Made by a program: the position numbers and the translations under genes. DNA of 64,000 bases from Aquipluma nitroreducens. GTDB lineage: Bacteria > Bacteroidota > Bacteroidia > Bacteroidales > Prolixibacteraceae. The notes beneath the pieces are model-generated. The model saw nothing but the letters and a program-made list of their open reading frames with translations, was not told the DNA's origin and made no database searches. Positions 26,533 to 34,837 of the stretch are shown here, piece after piece (the first letter of the stretch is position 1; each line of letters opens with the position of its first letter). The stretch spans positions 2,061,001 through 2,125,000 of the forward strand of contig NZ_AP018694.1 in NCBI RefSeq assembly GCF_009689585.1. Reading direction: 5' to 3'.

Positions 26533-27213
26533 CTAAAAATATACTTCGCAGTGGATTTGGTCGCGTTCAAAGCCTTTGTCTTTCAGGATTTCGAGGGCAT
26601 CGAAAATCATGTCGCTGTTGCCGCAAAGGTAAAAATGTGTTTCAGGAGAAAAAGTACAACCTTTCAGGTAACCGGTCAGTCGCCCGTGGTAAGTTCCTTT
26701 TTTATCGCGGCTGGAGCAAAGAATGTATCGGTCGGTGGCGTATTCGTTACGGTCGTATGCTTCTTCAGAATGCCGAACTCCATGAATCAAGGTGTAATCA
26801 ATTTCAGGATATGTACGAACCATGCTGCGGAAGGGCGCAATACCTGTTCCACTTGCAATGAACACAAATTTTCCGGTTTCGGCATCTTTGGGTTCCATCC
26901 CAAATTTTCCGAATGGTCCGTGAATTTCGACCAGATCACCAACTTTCAGCTTCCGGAGTTTGGGTGTAAAATAACCATTCTGCACTTCTTTCACCAACAC
27001 TTCAAGATTTTCGTCGTCGGCACCGCTGTAAATCGAATATTCGCGACTTTGGTAATCGCCGTGAATGCCCAGCGAAATATGCTGACCTGCCTTAAACGCA
27101 AAACGGGCTTTGGGCAGTTTCAGCGAAAATGTTTCATTGGTCAATTGTCTGACCTCTTCAACCTTATAAAAACTTTCGTCGATTTTTATCTCGTGTCTAA
27201 TTAAATTCATCAT
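26533..27213 (-). CDS. Ferredoxin-NADP(+) reductase-like flavoprotein
   Basis: A protein of about 226 residues in the FNR/oxygenase-reductase superfamily. The FAD domain has the RxYS motif (REYSIYS) and GDLVEIHGPFGKF. The NAD(P) domain has IASGTGIAPFRSM and a C-terminal HCEVYF with the aromatic end typical of plant-type FNR. No 2Fe-2S domain is attached, so it should exchange electrons with a separate ferredoxin or flavodoxin. The longest frame begins at a TTG at 27234, but that TTG is part of a perfect TAACTTTG box (27232-27239). The ATG at 27213 (or 27210) is therefore the likely start. It appears monocistronic. Confidence 0.85.
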   Translation of the reverse strand: MMNLIRHEIKIDESFYKVEEVRQLTNETFSLKLPKARFAFKAGQHISLGIHGDYQSREYSIYSGADDENLEVLVKEVQNGYFTPKLRKLKVGDLVEIHGPFGKFGMEPKDAETGKFVFIASGTGIAPFRSMVRTYPEIDYTLIHGVRHSEEAYDRNEYATDRYILCSSRDKKGTYHGRLTGYLKGCTFSPETHFYLCGNSDMIFDALEILKDKGFERDQIHCEVYF

Positions 27214-27231
27214 GGCAATCAATTTTGGCTG

Positions 27232-27239
27232 CAAAGTTA
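27232..27239 (-). promoter_or_regulatory. Bacteroidota -7 box for the FNR-like gene
   Basis: Minus-strand TAACTTTG matches TAnnTTTG. It overlaps the upstream TTG of the longest frame and so decides the start in favour of the ATG at 27213. Confidence 0.55.
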
Positions 27240-27391
27240 ATCAAATCTTTTATTTCAGACAATGAAGTCTTTTATTCGAAATTAAAAATAACATTTGGGA
27301 TACTAACCAAAAATCCAACGTTTTGTTTGATCGATAAATTTTATGGGGAATTGATACTGGAAAGTCGACAAAAGCCTCGGGAAAAGCTCAA

Positions 27392-28111
27392 TTAAAATTT
27401 CAGGTAAAAATCTTTAGTCAGCTCCCTGTATTCGGGCGTGTAATCGTGGTGTTTTTCGAATTCGATCATTAATTCTGATTCCTGAATCACGCATTCGGAA
27501 TTGGTCAATTCAATCAATATCCTGAAAACAGGTTTCGGTGGGTTGGGTTTTACACGGCACAACCGCGAAATAAAAAGGCCATTCGATTGCGCCAGATTTT
27601 CAATTTCCGGAAGTGTTTCGATGGGCAAAACAAGAGCAATTCTTCCTTTCTCAGAAAGCATGCCAGTTGCTCCTGAAATTAAAACATCCAAAGGCAGCGA
27701 ATCGGAATGACGAGCCTGTGCGCGGCTTTCGAGCGGCGCTTTTATGCCGTTAGTAAAGAATGGCGGATTGCTCACAATCAGATCATATTTCTGAGCTGTG
27801 CCTTCAGCAAACTCCTGTAAGCTGCACAATTCCAATCTAATCCGATCAGTCCACGACGATTGCTGACAATTCAGAGCTGCTTCGCTAAAAGCCTCCTGAT
27901 CAACTTCAATGGCATCAATTTGCGCCCGATTGTTTTTCTGAGCCATCATCAGGGCGATCAGTCCGGTGCCGGTACCAATATCGAGAATTCGTTCAGCGCC
28001 TGAAGGATCAGCCCACGCCCCCAGCAATACGCCGTCCATGCCCACTTTCATGGCCGATCGTTCTTGAATAATCCAGAATTGCTTAAATTGGAAATAGTTA
28101 TTTCGGGGCAT
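27392..28111 (-). CDS. trmN6: tRNA1(Val) A37 N6-methyltransferase TrmN6
   Basis: A 239-residue SAM-dependent methyltransferase. Motif I is ILDIGTGTGLIALMMA, the acidic loop is DAIEVDQEAF, and the catalytic NPPF motif is in DLIVSNPPFFTNG. The N-terminal FxQFxxxQERSAMKVGMDGVLLGAWA segment is diagnostic for the YfiC/TrmN6 family, which methylates A37 of tRNA1(Val). The length matches E. coli YfiC (245). Its ATG lies only two bases after the hipA stop, so it is probably co-transcribed and coupled with hipBA, an unusual partner. Confidence 0.92.
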   Translation of the reverse strand: MPRNNYFQFKQFWIIQERSAMKVGMDGVLLGAWADPSGAERILDIGTGTGLIALMMAQKNNRAQIDAIEVDQEAFSEAALNCQQSSWTDRIRLELCSLQEFAEGTAQKYDLIVSNPPFFTNGIKAPLESRAQARHSDSLPLDVLISGATGMLSEKGRIALVLPIETLPEIENLAQSNGLFISRLCRVKPNPPKPVFRILIELTNSECVIQESELMIEFEKHHDYTPEYRELTKDFYLKF

Positions 28112-28113
28112 AA

Positions 28114-29406
28114 TTAAATAATCAGCAGTGTTTTTCCGATAGCGTCCCTCAGCTCTGACTCAACTTTTACCTGTTCTGCAAATTCGCGCCACCTTTCAAC
28201 CACTTCCGAAATTTGGCTGATAATTTCCGGAGCCTTTTTTACATTCATCTGGCGGCCAACTTCCAATAAATCATCACGCGAAATTCCTTGCCGTTTGCCG
28301 TTTATACTGAGGGCATGTTGGCTTACCCAACTGCTTCCGGGACGGTAGGCATGGCAAATATCGTAAGCAGGCGCAAGCTTCCACTCTCCCACTTGATTCA
28401 TTGTAAATGCAAAGTTTTTAGTATGATCGTCACAATTTTGGGCCATCACATTAAACACCATCCGGCGAAACATTTGTTCAGCTTCAGGGTAAGTCAGCCG
28501 CAGCATTCTCATCGTCTGAAACAGTTGCTCGTAGCTGTACGAATAAATGTCGTTAAAATCGTAGTGTATCAAGCCACAAAACGTTTGTACGTGCAATTTC
28601 TCGTTATCAGAGGGTCGATCGAACCGTCGGGTCATAAAATGAGCGCGTCCGTTCTCCTCGATCAATCTGCATTCGGTCATCTCAATGCCGCAATCCAGAG
28701 CCATCAGGTGGTAGGCCATCTCAACCCTGCCATAGCCCCAGGTTGCTCCAAACTGACTGTCATCGACCCCATCGAACTTAAGAAGCCATTGTGTAAAGCC
28801 TTCAGGAGCATCGGTCTGACCAGATCGGACTTCGCCCGTTTCAGCGTTCCAGGCAACAATTGCTTTTGCCCTGGCACCACCTGCTGAAGTTCCTATTTTC
28901 AGAATATCTGATAGAGATTTCTGTTCGTCGTGAGATAATTGAGACTGAAACGATTGTCTCCCGGTCAGGATTTGCTGTGCTACATCAACCAAACTTCCTA
29001 TTTCCACAATGGTTGCCTGATTGGCAGATTTTGGTACTACCGGTTCGAACTCCAAGGCTCCCATTCCACGTTTTCCGATAAAGCAGAGCATTTCAACCGG
29101 GTTCATACTTCCTGAAGGGCGACCAACACGGGCAAGCCAGGTATTAATAAGCTCGTTCCCGTAACGATCGGGCAAAACATCGGCCAGCAAACCTGGCAAA
29201 CCCTTAAATGTTTTGCTTCCGGCAAGTTCGCGAAATGAAAATATATTATCGGAGGCTTCTCTGATTGGCATTTTCAGTGGCGACACATCCAACCCATACT
29301 GGGAAAACGCCGGATCAAACTCAAAATCAGCAAATCCCGATTCTGAATTCCAATGAATAGCGCCAATGCGTTTATTCCAAATATTTATGAAAGCATTTTC
29401 AATCAT
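28114..29406 (-). CDS. hipA: HipA-family serine/threonine kinase toxin
   Basis: A kinase of about 430 residues. The N-terminal HipA domain includes RELAGSKTFKGLPGLLADVLPDRYG, the family motif IGTSAGGARAKA (about 173-183), TRRFDR, and in the C-domain QNCDDHTKNFAF with the catalytic Asp (about D328, equivalent to E. coli D309) and PAYDICHA with the metal-binding Asp. All kinase residues look intact. HipA proteins phosphorylate translation factors such as glutamyl-tRNA synthetase and induce dormancy; the target here is unknown. The longest frame begins at TTG 29412, but the ATG at 29406 overlaps the hipB stop as TGATG, the classic coupling arrangement, and is the better start. Confidence 0.92.
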   Translation of the reverse strand: MIENAFINIWNKRIGAIHWNSESGFADFEFDPAFSQYGLDVSPLKMPIREASDNIFSFRELAGSKTFKGLPGLLADVLPDRYGNELINTWLARVGRPSGSMNPVEMLCFIGKRGMGALEFEPVVPKSANQATIVEIGSLVDVAQQILTGRQSFQSQLSHDEQKSLSDILKIGTSAGGARAKAIVAWNAETGEVRSGQTDAPEGFTQWLLKFDGVDDSQFGATWGYGRVEMAYHLMALDCGIEMTECRLIEENGRAHFMTRRFDRPSDNEKLHVQTFCGLIHYDFNDIYSYSYEQLFQTMRMLRLTYPEAEQMFRRMVFNVMAQNCDDHTKNFAFTMNQVGEWKLAPAYDICHAYRPGSSWVSQHALSINGKRQGISRDDLLEVGRQMNVKKAPEIISQISEVVERWREFAEQVKVESELRDAIGKTLLII

Positions 29407-29762
29407 CACCAATCGGGTAAAGAATATGGTTTTAGATCATCAGTTTTGTGGGTTCGGGCCCGCCTTCGCTTTTTCACTTCCAGCTTCGCAAGATACATGG
29501 GACTAATTTTCTCTTCAACCTGAAAAACTTTCAGGAACGACATTTGATTGAGCACTCTCAAAATCTGGATCAGAGAAAGGAGAGTTCCTCCACGACCGTT
29601 TTCGACCTGACTCAAGGTACTCCGGTTAACTCCGGCAGCATCGGCCACCTGTTGCTGACTCTTATTTTGACGAAGGCGTGTTTGCTGAACAAATTGGCCA
29701 ATCTTTTCAAGCAATGCTCCATCGCTTAACTCATTCCAATTAATGTTTGTATTTTCCATCAT
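29406..29762 (-). CDS. hipB: HipB-like antitoxin, XRE-type HTH
   Basis: A 118-residue DNA-binding antitoxin. The HTH lies at about residues 22-75 (VQQTRLRQNKSQQQVADAAG, then VNRSTLSQVENGRGG). A basic patch KVKKRRRAR-like stretch (EVKKRRRARTHK) follows. The protein ends in Trp (SLPDW), as does E. coli HipB, where the terminal Trp docks into HipA. The gene precedes and overlaps hipA. HipB normally represses its own operon; a TATATTTG promoter box sits 38 bases upstream in a very AT-rich region. Confidence 0.9.
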   Translation of the reverse strand: MMENTNINWNELSDGALLEKIGQFVQQTRLRQNKSQQQVADAAGVNRSTLSQVENGRGGTLLSLIQILRVLNQMSFLKVFQVEEKISPMYLAKLEVKKRRRARTHKTDDLKPYSLPDW

Positions 29763-29800
29763 TATATTGTATTTTAATAGTTATTGATGGTTTTTATACA

Positions 29801-29808
29801 CAAATATA
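29801..29808 (-). promoter_or_regulatory. Probable hipBA promoter -7 box
   Basis: Minus-strand TATATTTG is a perfect TAnnTTTG match, 38 bases before the hipB ATG. The surrounding 29763-29947 gap is extremely AT-rich. I do not see an unambiguous HipB operator. Confidence 0.45.
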
Positions 29809-29947
29809 ATACTTAATTGGAAATTAAATAAATTTTACCACTATTTTTACATATTCAGTTGGTTTTATACATCATTAACGTCAAATTAGTTTATTTATGT
29901 CGGTTTTTGACATCATAAAAATTCAAAATATAAATTCTTAAATCTTA

Positions 29948-31486
29948 TCATCCGCCCCAATTTTCCCGATCCAGACTTCGGTACTGAATGGCTTCAGACA
30001 GATGATGACTTTCAACCCGCTCATTTCCTTCCAGATCGGCAATAGTGCGCGAAACTTTCAAAATACGATCGTAGGCACGAGCCGATAATCCGAGTTTCTC
30101 CATGGCATTTTTCAGCAAACTACTGCTAGCTTCGTCCAAATCGACATATTGACGGATCATTTTTGACGACATTTGAGCATTGCAAAAAACGCCCTCGCTT
30201 TTGGCAAACCGCTCGGACTGAATTTCGCGCGCCTTGATTACTCGCTCACGAATGGCTGAACTAGGTTCAGTAGCCGCTTGATCGGACAGTTTTTTGAACG
30301 GCACAGGCACTACTTCCAAATGAATGTCAATTCGGTCGAGCAATGGCCCTGAGATTTTATTAAGGTACTTGGGAACCATTCCCGGAGCACAAACGCACTC
30401 TTTGGTCGGATGATTATAGTATCCGCACGGACACGGATTCATCGAAGTCACCAGCATAAAACTTGCCGGATATTCAACCGTGAATTTTGCCCTTGAAATG
30501 GTGATTGTCCGATCTTCCAAGGGTTGCCGCATCACTTCGAGCACCTGCCTTTTGAACTCAGGAAGTTCGTCCAGGAAAAGGACTCCGTTGTGCGCGAGGC
30601 TAATTTCCCCTGGCTGAGGAAAGGCCCCTCCGCCAACGAGAGCTACATCAGAAATTGTATGGTGCGGACTCCTAAAAGGACGTTGAGTCATCAAAGAGGT
30701 ATCGCGATCAATTTTCCCGACTACCGAATGAATTTTAGTGGTTTCCAGCGCTTCACGAAGGGTAAACGGTGGCAATATCGTAGGAATCCGTTTCGCCAAC
30801 ATGGTTTTTCCTGCACCAGGAGGACCAATCATGATAATGTTATGACCGCCGGCAGCAGCAATTTCCAGAGCACGCTTCACATTCTCCTGACCTTTAACGT
30901 CAGAGAAGTCGACATCACACTCGTTTACTTTCGAGAAAAACTCTTCGCGGGTATTGACAATGGTTTGCTCCAGTTCCACTTCGTCATTGAAAAACCCGAC
31001 CACTTCGCTGAGGCTTTCTACGCCATAAACTTTCAAGGTATCGACCACAGCCGCTTCGCGTGCATTTTCCTTTGGAAGGATAAAACCTTCGAAACCTTCT
31101 TCGCGTGCTTTGATGGCAATGGGCAAGGCTCCTTTTACGGGCTGAAGATTTCCGTCGAGTGACAATTCGCCAACCATCAGGAAATTTGAAATTTTGTCTG
31201 ATTTTATTTGTTCGTTCGCAGCAAGAATACCAATCGCAAGTGGCAAATCATAAGCCGAACCCTCTTTACGAATATCTGCCGGAGCCATGTTGATCACTAC
31301 TTTTTTGTGGGGCCATTTAAAGTTATTGAGCCGCATGGCCGATTCGATGCGCTGCTGACTCTCTTTTACAGCATTATCAGGCAGGCCTACCATGAAAAAT
31401 TTAATGCCCTGAGAAATTTCGGTCTCAATCGTAATTGTTGTTGCATCGATGCCATGAACGGCGCTGGCGAAAGTTTTGATCAGCAT
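29948..31486 (-). CDS. comM: YifB/ComM-type Mg-chelatase-like AAA+ ATPase
   Basis: A 512-residue cytoplasmic AAA+ protein. The N-terminal ChlI-type domain begins with FASAVHGIDATTITIE and contains VVINMAPADIRKEGSAYDLP. The Walker A loop is IMIGPPGAGKTMLAKRIPT, the sensor/Walker B stretch is GVLFLDELPEF, and the cysteine motif NPCPCGYY with later CVC may bind zinc. The C-terminal YifB region has GLSARAYDRILKVSRTIADL. ComM is a hexameric helicase that drives branch migration when natural-transformation DNA is integrated. No other competence genes are nearby. It stands alone on its strand. Confidence 0.95.
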   Translation of the reverse strand: MLIKTFASAVHGIDATTITIETEISQGIKFFMVGLPDNAVKESQQRIESAMRLNNFKWPHKKVVINMAPADIRKEGSAYDLPLAIGILAANEQIKSDKISNFLMVGELSLDGNLQPVKGALPIAIKAREEGFEGFILPKENAREAAVVDTLKVYGVESLSEVVGFFNDEVELEQTIVNTREEFFSKVNECDVDFSDVKGQENVKRALEIAAAGGHNIIMIGPPGAGKTMLAKRIPTILPPFTLREALETTKIHSVVGKIDRDTSLMTQRPFRSPHHTISDVALVGGGAFPQPGEISLAHNGVLFLDELPEFKRQVLEVMRQPLEDRTITISRAKFTVEYPASFMLVTSMNPCPCGYYNHPTKECVCAPGMVPKYLNKISGPLLDRIDIHLEVVPVPFKKLSDQAATEPSSAIRERVIKAREIQSERFAKSEGVFCNAQMSSKMIRQYVDLDEASSSLLKNAMEKLGLSARAYDRILKVSRTIADLEGNERVESHHLSEAIQYRSLDRENWGG

Positions 31487-31586
31487 GAGATGGAAGTTAG
31501 AGAATTGATAATCCCTAATTTACAAAGACCTGTGCAGACAACCAAAATTATGATGTCTTTTTTGATTTTTAACCCGATTCATCAAA

Positions 31587-32297
31587 TCAAACGTCTTTAC
31601 CGCCTTCCATGAAGTCGAGTAAATAAAACATTCTGTTATTGACCTCGTTGATGAATTGAACATAGCCGAGAATCGTTTCGGCAGATTGAACATACCGGTC
31701 GATTACCAGTTCTTCGCCACAAAAAGTAATCATTTGATGAAGCGAATTCTCAGTTACTTCAAAGTGAAATTGCAATCCGATAACCTTATGATTATAAATA
31801 AATGCCTGATTTAAACAAGCCTCGCTCGAAGCAAGCCTGAGCGCTCCGGATGGCAAATCAAAAGTGTCGCCGTGCCAATGAAAAACAGGAAATGGATCGA
31901 GGTTTCCACTCAATAGATTTTTGTTCATTCCGTATTCTGTTGAAAAAACTGGATACCAACCGATTTCCTTTTCGGCATTTGGATAAACTTTTGCGCCCAG
32001 ACTCGAAGCAATCAATTGCGCACCCAAGCAAATGCCAATTACCGTTTTCCCTGCCTGAATTGCATCCCGGATGAATTCTTTTTCAGCGGGCAACCAGTCA
32101 AATTTCATTTCGTCATAAACTCCCATCGGCCCACCCATAACAATTAACCAATCAAAATCAGCAAGTTTAGGCAAATTCGTGTTCTCATAAAATTTAGTTG
32201 CTGAAAGCGAATGTCCTTTAACTGATGCCCAATCGGCAATGCAACCCAAACCTTCAAAAGGAACGTGTTGCAGATAATGAATCCGGAGTGTTTTCAT
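31587..32297 (-). CDS. Class I glutamine amidotransferase-like protein
   Basis: A 236-residue stand-alone GATase1 protein. The nucleophile elbow is VIGICLGAQLIA (C90), the catalytic His and Glu lie in GLQFHFEVT (H178, E180), and VMGGPMGVYD forms the oxyanion loop. All three catalytic residues are present. No synthetase domain is attached. Proteins of this type resemble the GMP-synthase amidotransferase domain or gamma-glutamyl hydrolase-like enzymes; the substrate is not predictable. It is separated from comM by about 100 bases. Confidence 0.85.
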   Translation of the reverse strand: MKTLRIHYLQHVPFEGLGCIADWASVKGHSLSATKFYENTNLPKLADFDWLIVMGGPMGVYDEMKFDWLPAEKEFIRDAIQAGKTVIGICLGAQLIASSLGAKVYPNAEKEIGWYPVFSTEYGMNKNLLSGNLDPFPVFHWHGDTFDLPSGALRLASSEACLNQAFIYNHKVIGLQFHFEVTENSLHQMITFCGEELVIDRYVQSAETILGYVQFINEVNNRMFYLLDFMEGGKDV

Positions 32298-32329
32298 AGT
32301 TGTATTTGAATGTCAGATGAACAAAAACC

Positions 32330-33472
32330 TTAGAATCCTTTCAAATCAAGATTGGCACTATCGATCATAGTCACCCATTTGCCCATCTTTTTCTGAATAA
32401 TCCGGAAATGATGCTGATCTTCAGGCGTAACAAACGAAATGGCCTCGCCGGGATTTTCAGCCCTACCGGTTCGTCCAATCCGGTGAACGTAGTCTTTGGG
32501 CGAGCGTGGCAATTCGTAGTTGATTACATGCGGCAAAAACTCAATGTCGATGCCACGCGCCAACAAATCGGTAGTGACCAAAACCCGAAGCGTACCCGTT
32601 TTAAACTCTCGCAAAGCTTCAGTTCTGGCGCCCTGACTTTTTTTGCTGTGAATTGAAACGGCATCGATTCCATTCTTGCAGAGTTTATCGGCCACATTAT
32701 CGGCCTGAAAAGTTGAAGAGGTGAAAACCAATACCTGCTGCAGGTTGTTCTTTTTGATGATGTAGCGCAACAGCGGACCTTTCCTTTCCAGCGGAACAAA
32801 ATAGCCCGTCTGCTCAATTAAATCAATGTTTTCTTTTTCCGGTTCAATTTTGATCACCACCGGATTGTTCAGAATAATTTGGTTGATACTGTCCAATTTA
32901 TCACTCAACGTAGCCGAAAACAAAAGATTCTGACGTTTTTTTGGCAACAGTGCAAAAATGCGTGTCATCTCTTCCTGAAAACCAAGATTGAGCATTTTAT
33001 CGGCCTCATCCAAAACCAACGTTTCAATTTCGGACAAGTGTACCGCTTTCGAATCAACCAGTTCAAGTAACCTTCCGGGAGTAGCAACCAAGACCTGAAC
33101 ACCCTGTAATCCTATCATTTGCGGATTAATTGAAACACCTCCAAAAACAGCAATCGTTTTTACACGTTCCGGAAGTTCGGTTCCAAATTGGATGAAAACA
33201 TCACGAACCTGCACCGCCAATTCGCGGGTTGGCACCAAAACCAAAACCCGGGCATGCCGGTTTTTAGGAGCCACCTGACCTTGCAGATTCGTTAAAATAG
33301 GCAAAACATAACTCGCCGTTTTACCCGAACCCGTTGGGGCTATGCCCAACAAATCTTTTTGTTGCAAAATTGCCGGAATAGCTTCTTTTTGAATAGGGTA
33401 CGGCTGTGTATAATGCTGCGCAGTCAAAATGTTCACAAGAGCAGGCGATAAACCGAAGGATGAAAAGGACAT
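32330..33472 (-). CDS. DEAD-box RNA helicase, RhlE-like
   Basis: About 380 residues from the ATG at 33472, which gives MSFSSFGLSPALVNIL, the classic RhlE-type start. Motifs in order: PIQKEAIPAIL (Q motif), APTGSGKTASYVLP (Walker A), PTRELAVQ, ATPGRLLELV, LDEADKML (DEAD), FSATLS (SAT), ARGIDIEFLPHVINYELPR and HRIGRTGRAE. It lacks the long basic C-terminal tail of many RhlE proteins. It should unwind short RNA duplexes in ribosome assembly or decay. A perfect TATCTTTG box at 33497-33504 overlaps the longer frame start at 33499 and rules it out. Confidence 0.92.
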   Translation of the reverse strand: MSFSSFGLSPALVNILTAQHYTQPYPIQKEAIPAILQQKDLLGIAPTGSGKTASYVLPILTNLQGQVAPKNRHARVLVLVPTRELAVQVRDVFIQFGTELPERVKTIAVFGGVSINPQMIGLQGVQVLVATPGRLLELVDSKAVHLSEIETLVLDEADKMLNLGFQEEMTRIFALLPKKRQNLLFSATLSDKLDSINQIILNNPVVIKIEPEKENIDLIEQTGYFVPLERKGPLLRYIIKKNNLQQVLVFTSSTFQADNVADKLCKNGIDAVSIHSKKSQGARTEALREFKTGTLRVLVTTDLLARGIDIEFLPHVINYELPRSPKDYVHRIGRTGRAENPGEAISFVTPEDQHHFRIIQKKMGKWVTMIDSANLDLKGF

Positions 33473-33496
33473 ATTGAATTGAATAAGTTTCTGAGG

Positions 33497-33504
33497 CAAA
33501 GATA
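33497..33504 (-). promoter_or_regulatory. Bacteroidota -7 box for the DEAD-box helicase gene
   Basis: Minus-strand TATCTTTG matches TAnnTTTG. It lies 25 bases before the ATG at 33472 and fixes that start. Confidence 0.5.
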
Positions 33505-33578
33505 GAGGAATAAATTTTTAGTGAAGGAGAAAATTCGACACAGAGATTTCAAAATCAGCAGACTCAAAGCTTCGCCAA

Positions 33579-34403
33579 TCATTTTTTCTGATAAACCCTG
33601 ACATAATCAATCGCCATTGAACGTGGAAAAATGCTGTCGTCAATGCCCTGAGCGCCACCAAAAGTACCTCCAACAGCAACATTCAGGATAAGGTGAAACT
33701 GTTTATCGAAAGGCCAGACCAAGTATCCAGTTCCTTCATTCTTGAAAGTTTGGTAGAGTTTTGAATCAACATAAATCCGTAATTCTCTGCTTTCCCATTC
33801 AAGGATGTAATTATGAAATTGGGTATAACAATCAGGAACTCCAGTAATGGCTTGCTTTTGAGAATTACTCCGGAAATTGTAGGATTGCGTTTGAACAGTT
33901 GCGGAAATAAAATATGGAATATATCCCAAATTTTCCATAATGTCGATTTCCCCACTAGCAGGCCATCCACCATAAGCCCAATCGGTTGGCAGCATCCAAA
34001 TTGCCGGCCACATCCCTACTCCTTCAGGAAGTTTGGCTCTCACCTCAATTCGTCCATACAGCCAGTCGCCTTTTGTTCGTGTGACTAACCGGGCTGAGGT
34101 ATATTTTTTGCCCTCGAAATCTTCCTTTATGGCATTAATGAAAAGGTAACCACCTTTTACTTCGGCATTCGCTAAACGTGAATCGGTATAATATTGTGCT
34201 TCTTCGTTTCCCCAACCGCCTCCTCCAATATCATAGCTCCATTTTGACGCATCGGGCAACCCGGTGTAGTTAAATTCATCACTCCATACCAATTGATAAC
34301 CCGCTGGTATTTCAGAGTCTGGACTCGGATCCTTTGGATTATCCTTACAACCTCCTGAAATTAACAAGGTCAAAACACAAACAAAAAAGAAGAATTGTTT
34401 CAT
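33579..34403 (-). CDS. GH16 beta-glucanase lipoprotein
   Basis: A 274-residue glycoside hydrolase family 16 enzyme, exported as a lipoprotein (signal peptide with lipobox LISGGC, lipidated Cys19). The catalytic motif is GEIDIMENLG with nucleophile E152, D154 and acid/base E157. Aromatic sugar-binding segments WPAIWMLPTDWAYGGWPAS and FHNYILEWESRELRIY surround it. The single jelly-roll domain with no CBM resembles laminarinases or lichenases acting on beta-1,3 or mixed-linkage glucan. No SusC/SusD genes are adjacent, so it is not part of an obvious PUL here. Confidence 0.9.
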   Translation of the reverse strand: MKQFFFFVCVLTLLISGGCKDNPKDPSPDSEIPAGYQLVWSDEFNYTGLPDASKWSYDIGGGGWGNEEAQYYTDSRLANAEVKGGYLFINAIKEDFEGKKYTSARLVTRTKGDWLYGRIEVRAKLPEGVGMWPAIWMLPTDWAYGGWPASGEIDIMENLGYIPYFISATVQTQSYNFRSNSQKQAITGVPDCYTQFHNYILEWESRELRIYVDSKLYQTFKNEGTGYLVWPFDKQFHLILNVAVGGTFGGAQGIDDSIFPRSMAIDYVRVYQKK

Positions 34404-34837
34404 TGGCCTGAATAATTTATACTACCAAAACCTTGATTTCCGGTTAAAAGTTTTCGATTACGCTAAGTCTTCAAACAATAACAACGATTAATAAACTTAA
34501 ACATACCGATTAACTATTTAAAAAACAACACTTAAGATACAGGATAACCTAATTTTCAATCAATTCTCATTGGGAGCTGGGAAAATCAGCCAGTGTACCT
34601 TTTCAATCCATATCTCTGAGAGGCTGACAAATATCAATCACCAAAAAATACACTCAATATAATTACATATTCATGTTTATTAACACCTATAGGCTACGAA
34701 TCAAAACTCAGCACATCATTTTGATTACAAATCATTTATTATTATACTCGCAAAACCAAAAATCGATTTATATATGAGCTACTCAGATTTATGCGAGCTC
34801 TGATTTAAATGTTAACTAACCAATTTAGAATTAACTT
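34404..34837. other. 434-base AT-rich divergent intergenic region
   Basis: This region lies between the GH16 gene (-) and the lyase gene (+). It must hold both promoters, but I see no perfect TAnnTTTG box, no riboswitch-like structure and no open reading frame of note. A short TCAGA...TCTGA inverted repeat lies about 45 bases upstream of the lyase start. Confidence 0.5.

Noticed and set aside
26467-27204. A 245-codon plus-strand frame
   Set aside because: It is the shadow of the FNR-like flavoprotein, whose FAD and NAD(P) motifs are clear on the minus strand.
28288-28887. A 199-codon plus-strand frame
   Set aside because: Antisense to hipA, which has intact kinase motifs.
30524-31162. A 212-codon plus-strand frame
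   Set aside because: Antisense to comM, including its Walker A region.
34404-34837. Possible riboswitch or Trp/Tyr leader peptide upstream of the lyase gene
   Set aside because: No aptamer-like conserved structure, no short frame rich in Trp or Tyr and no attenuator hairpin was visible.
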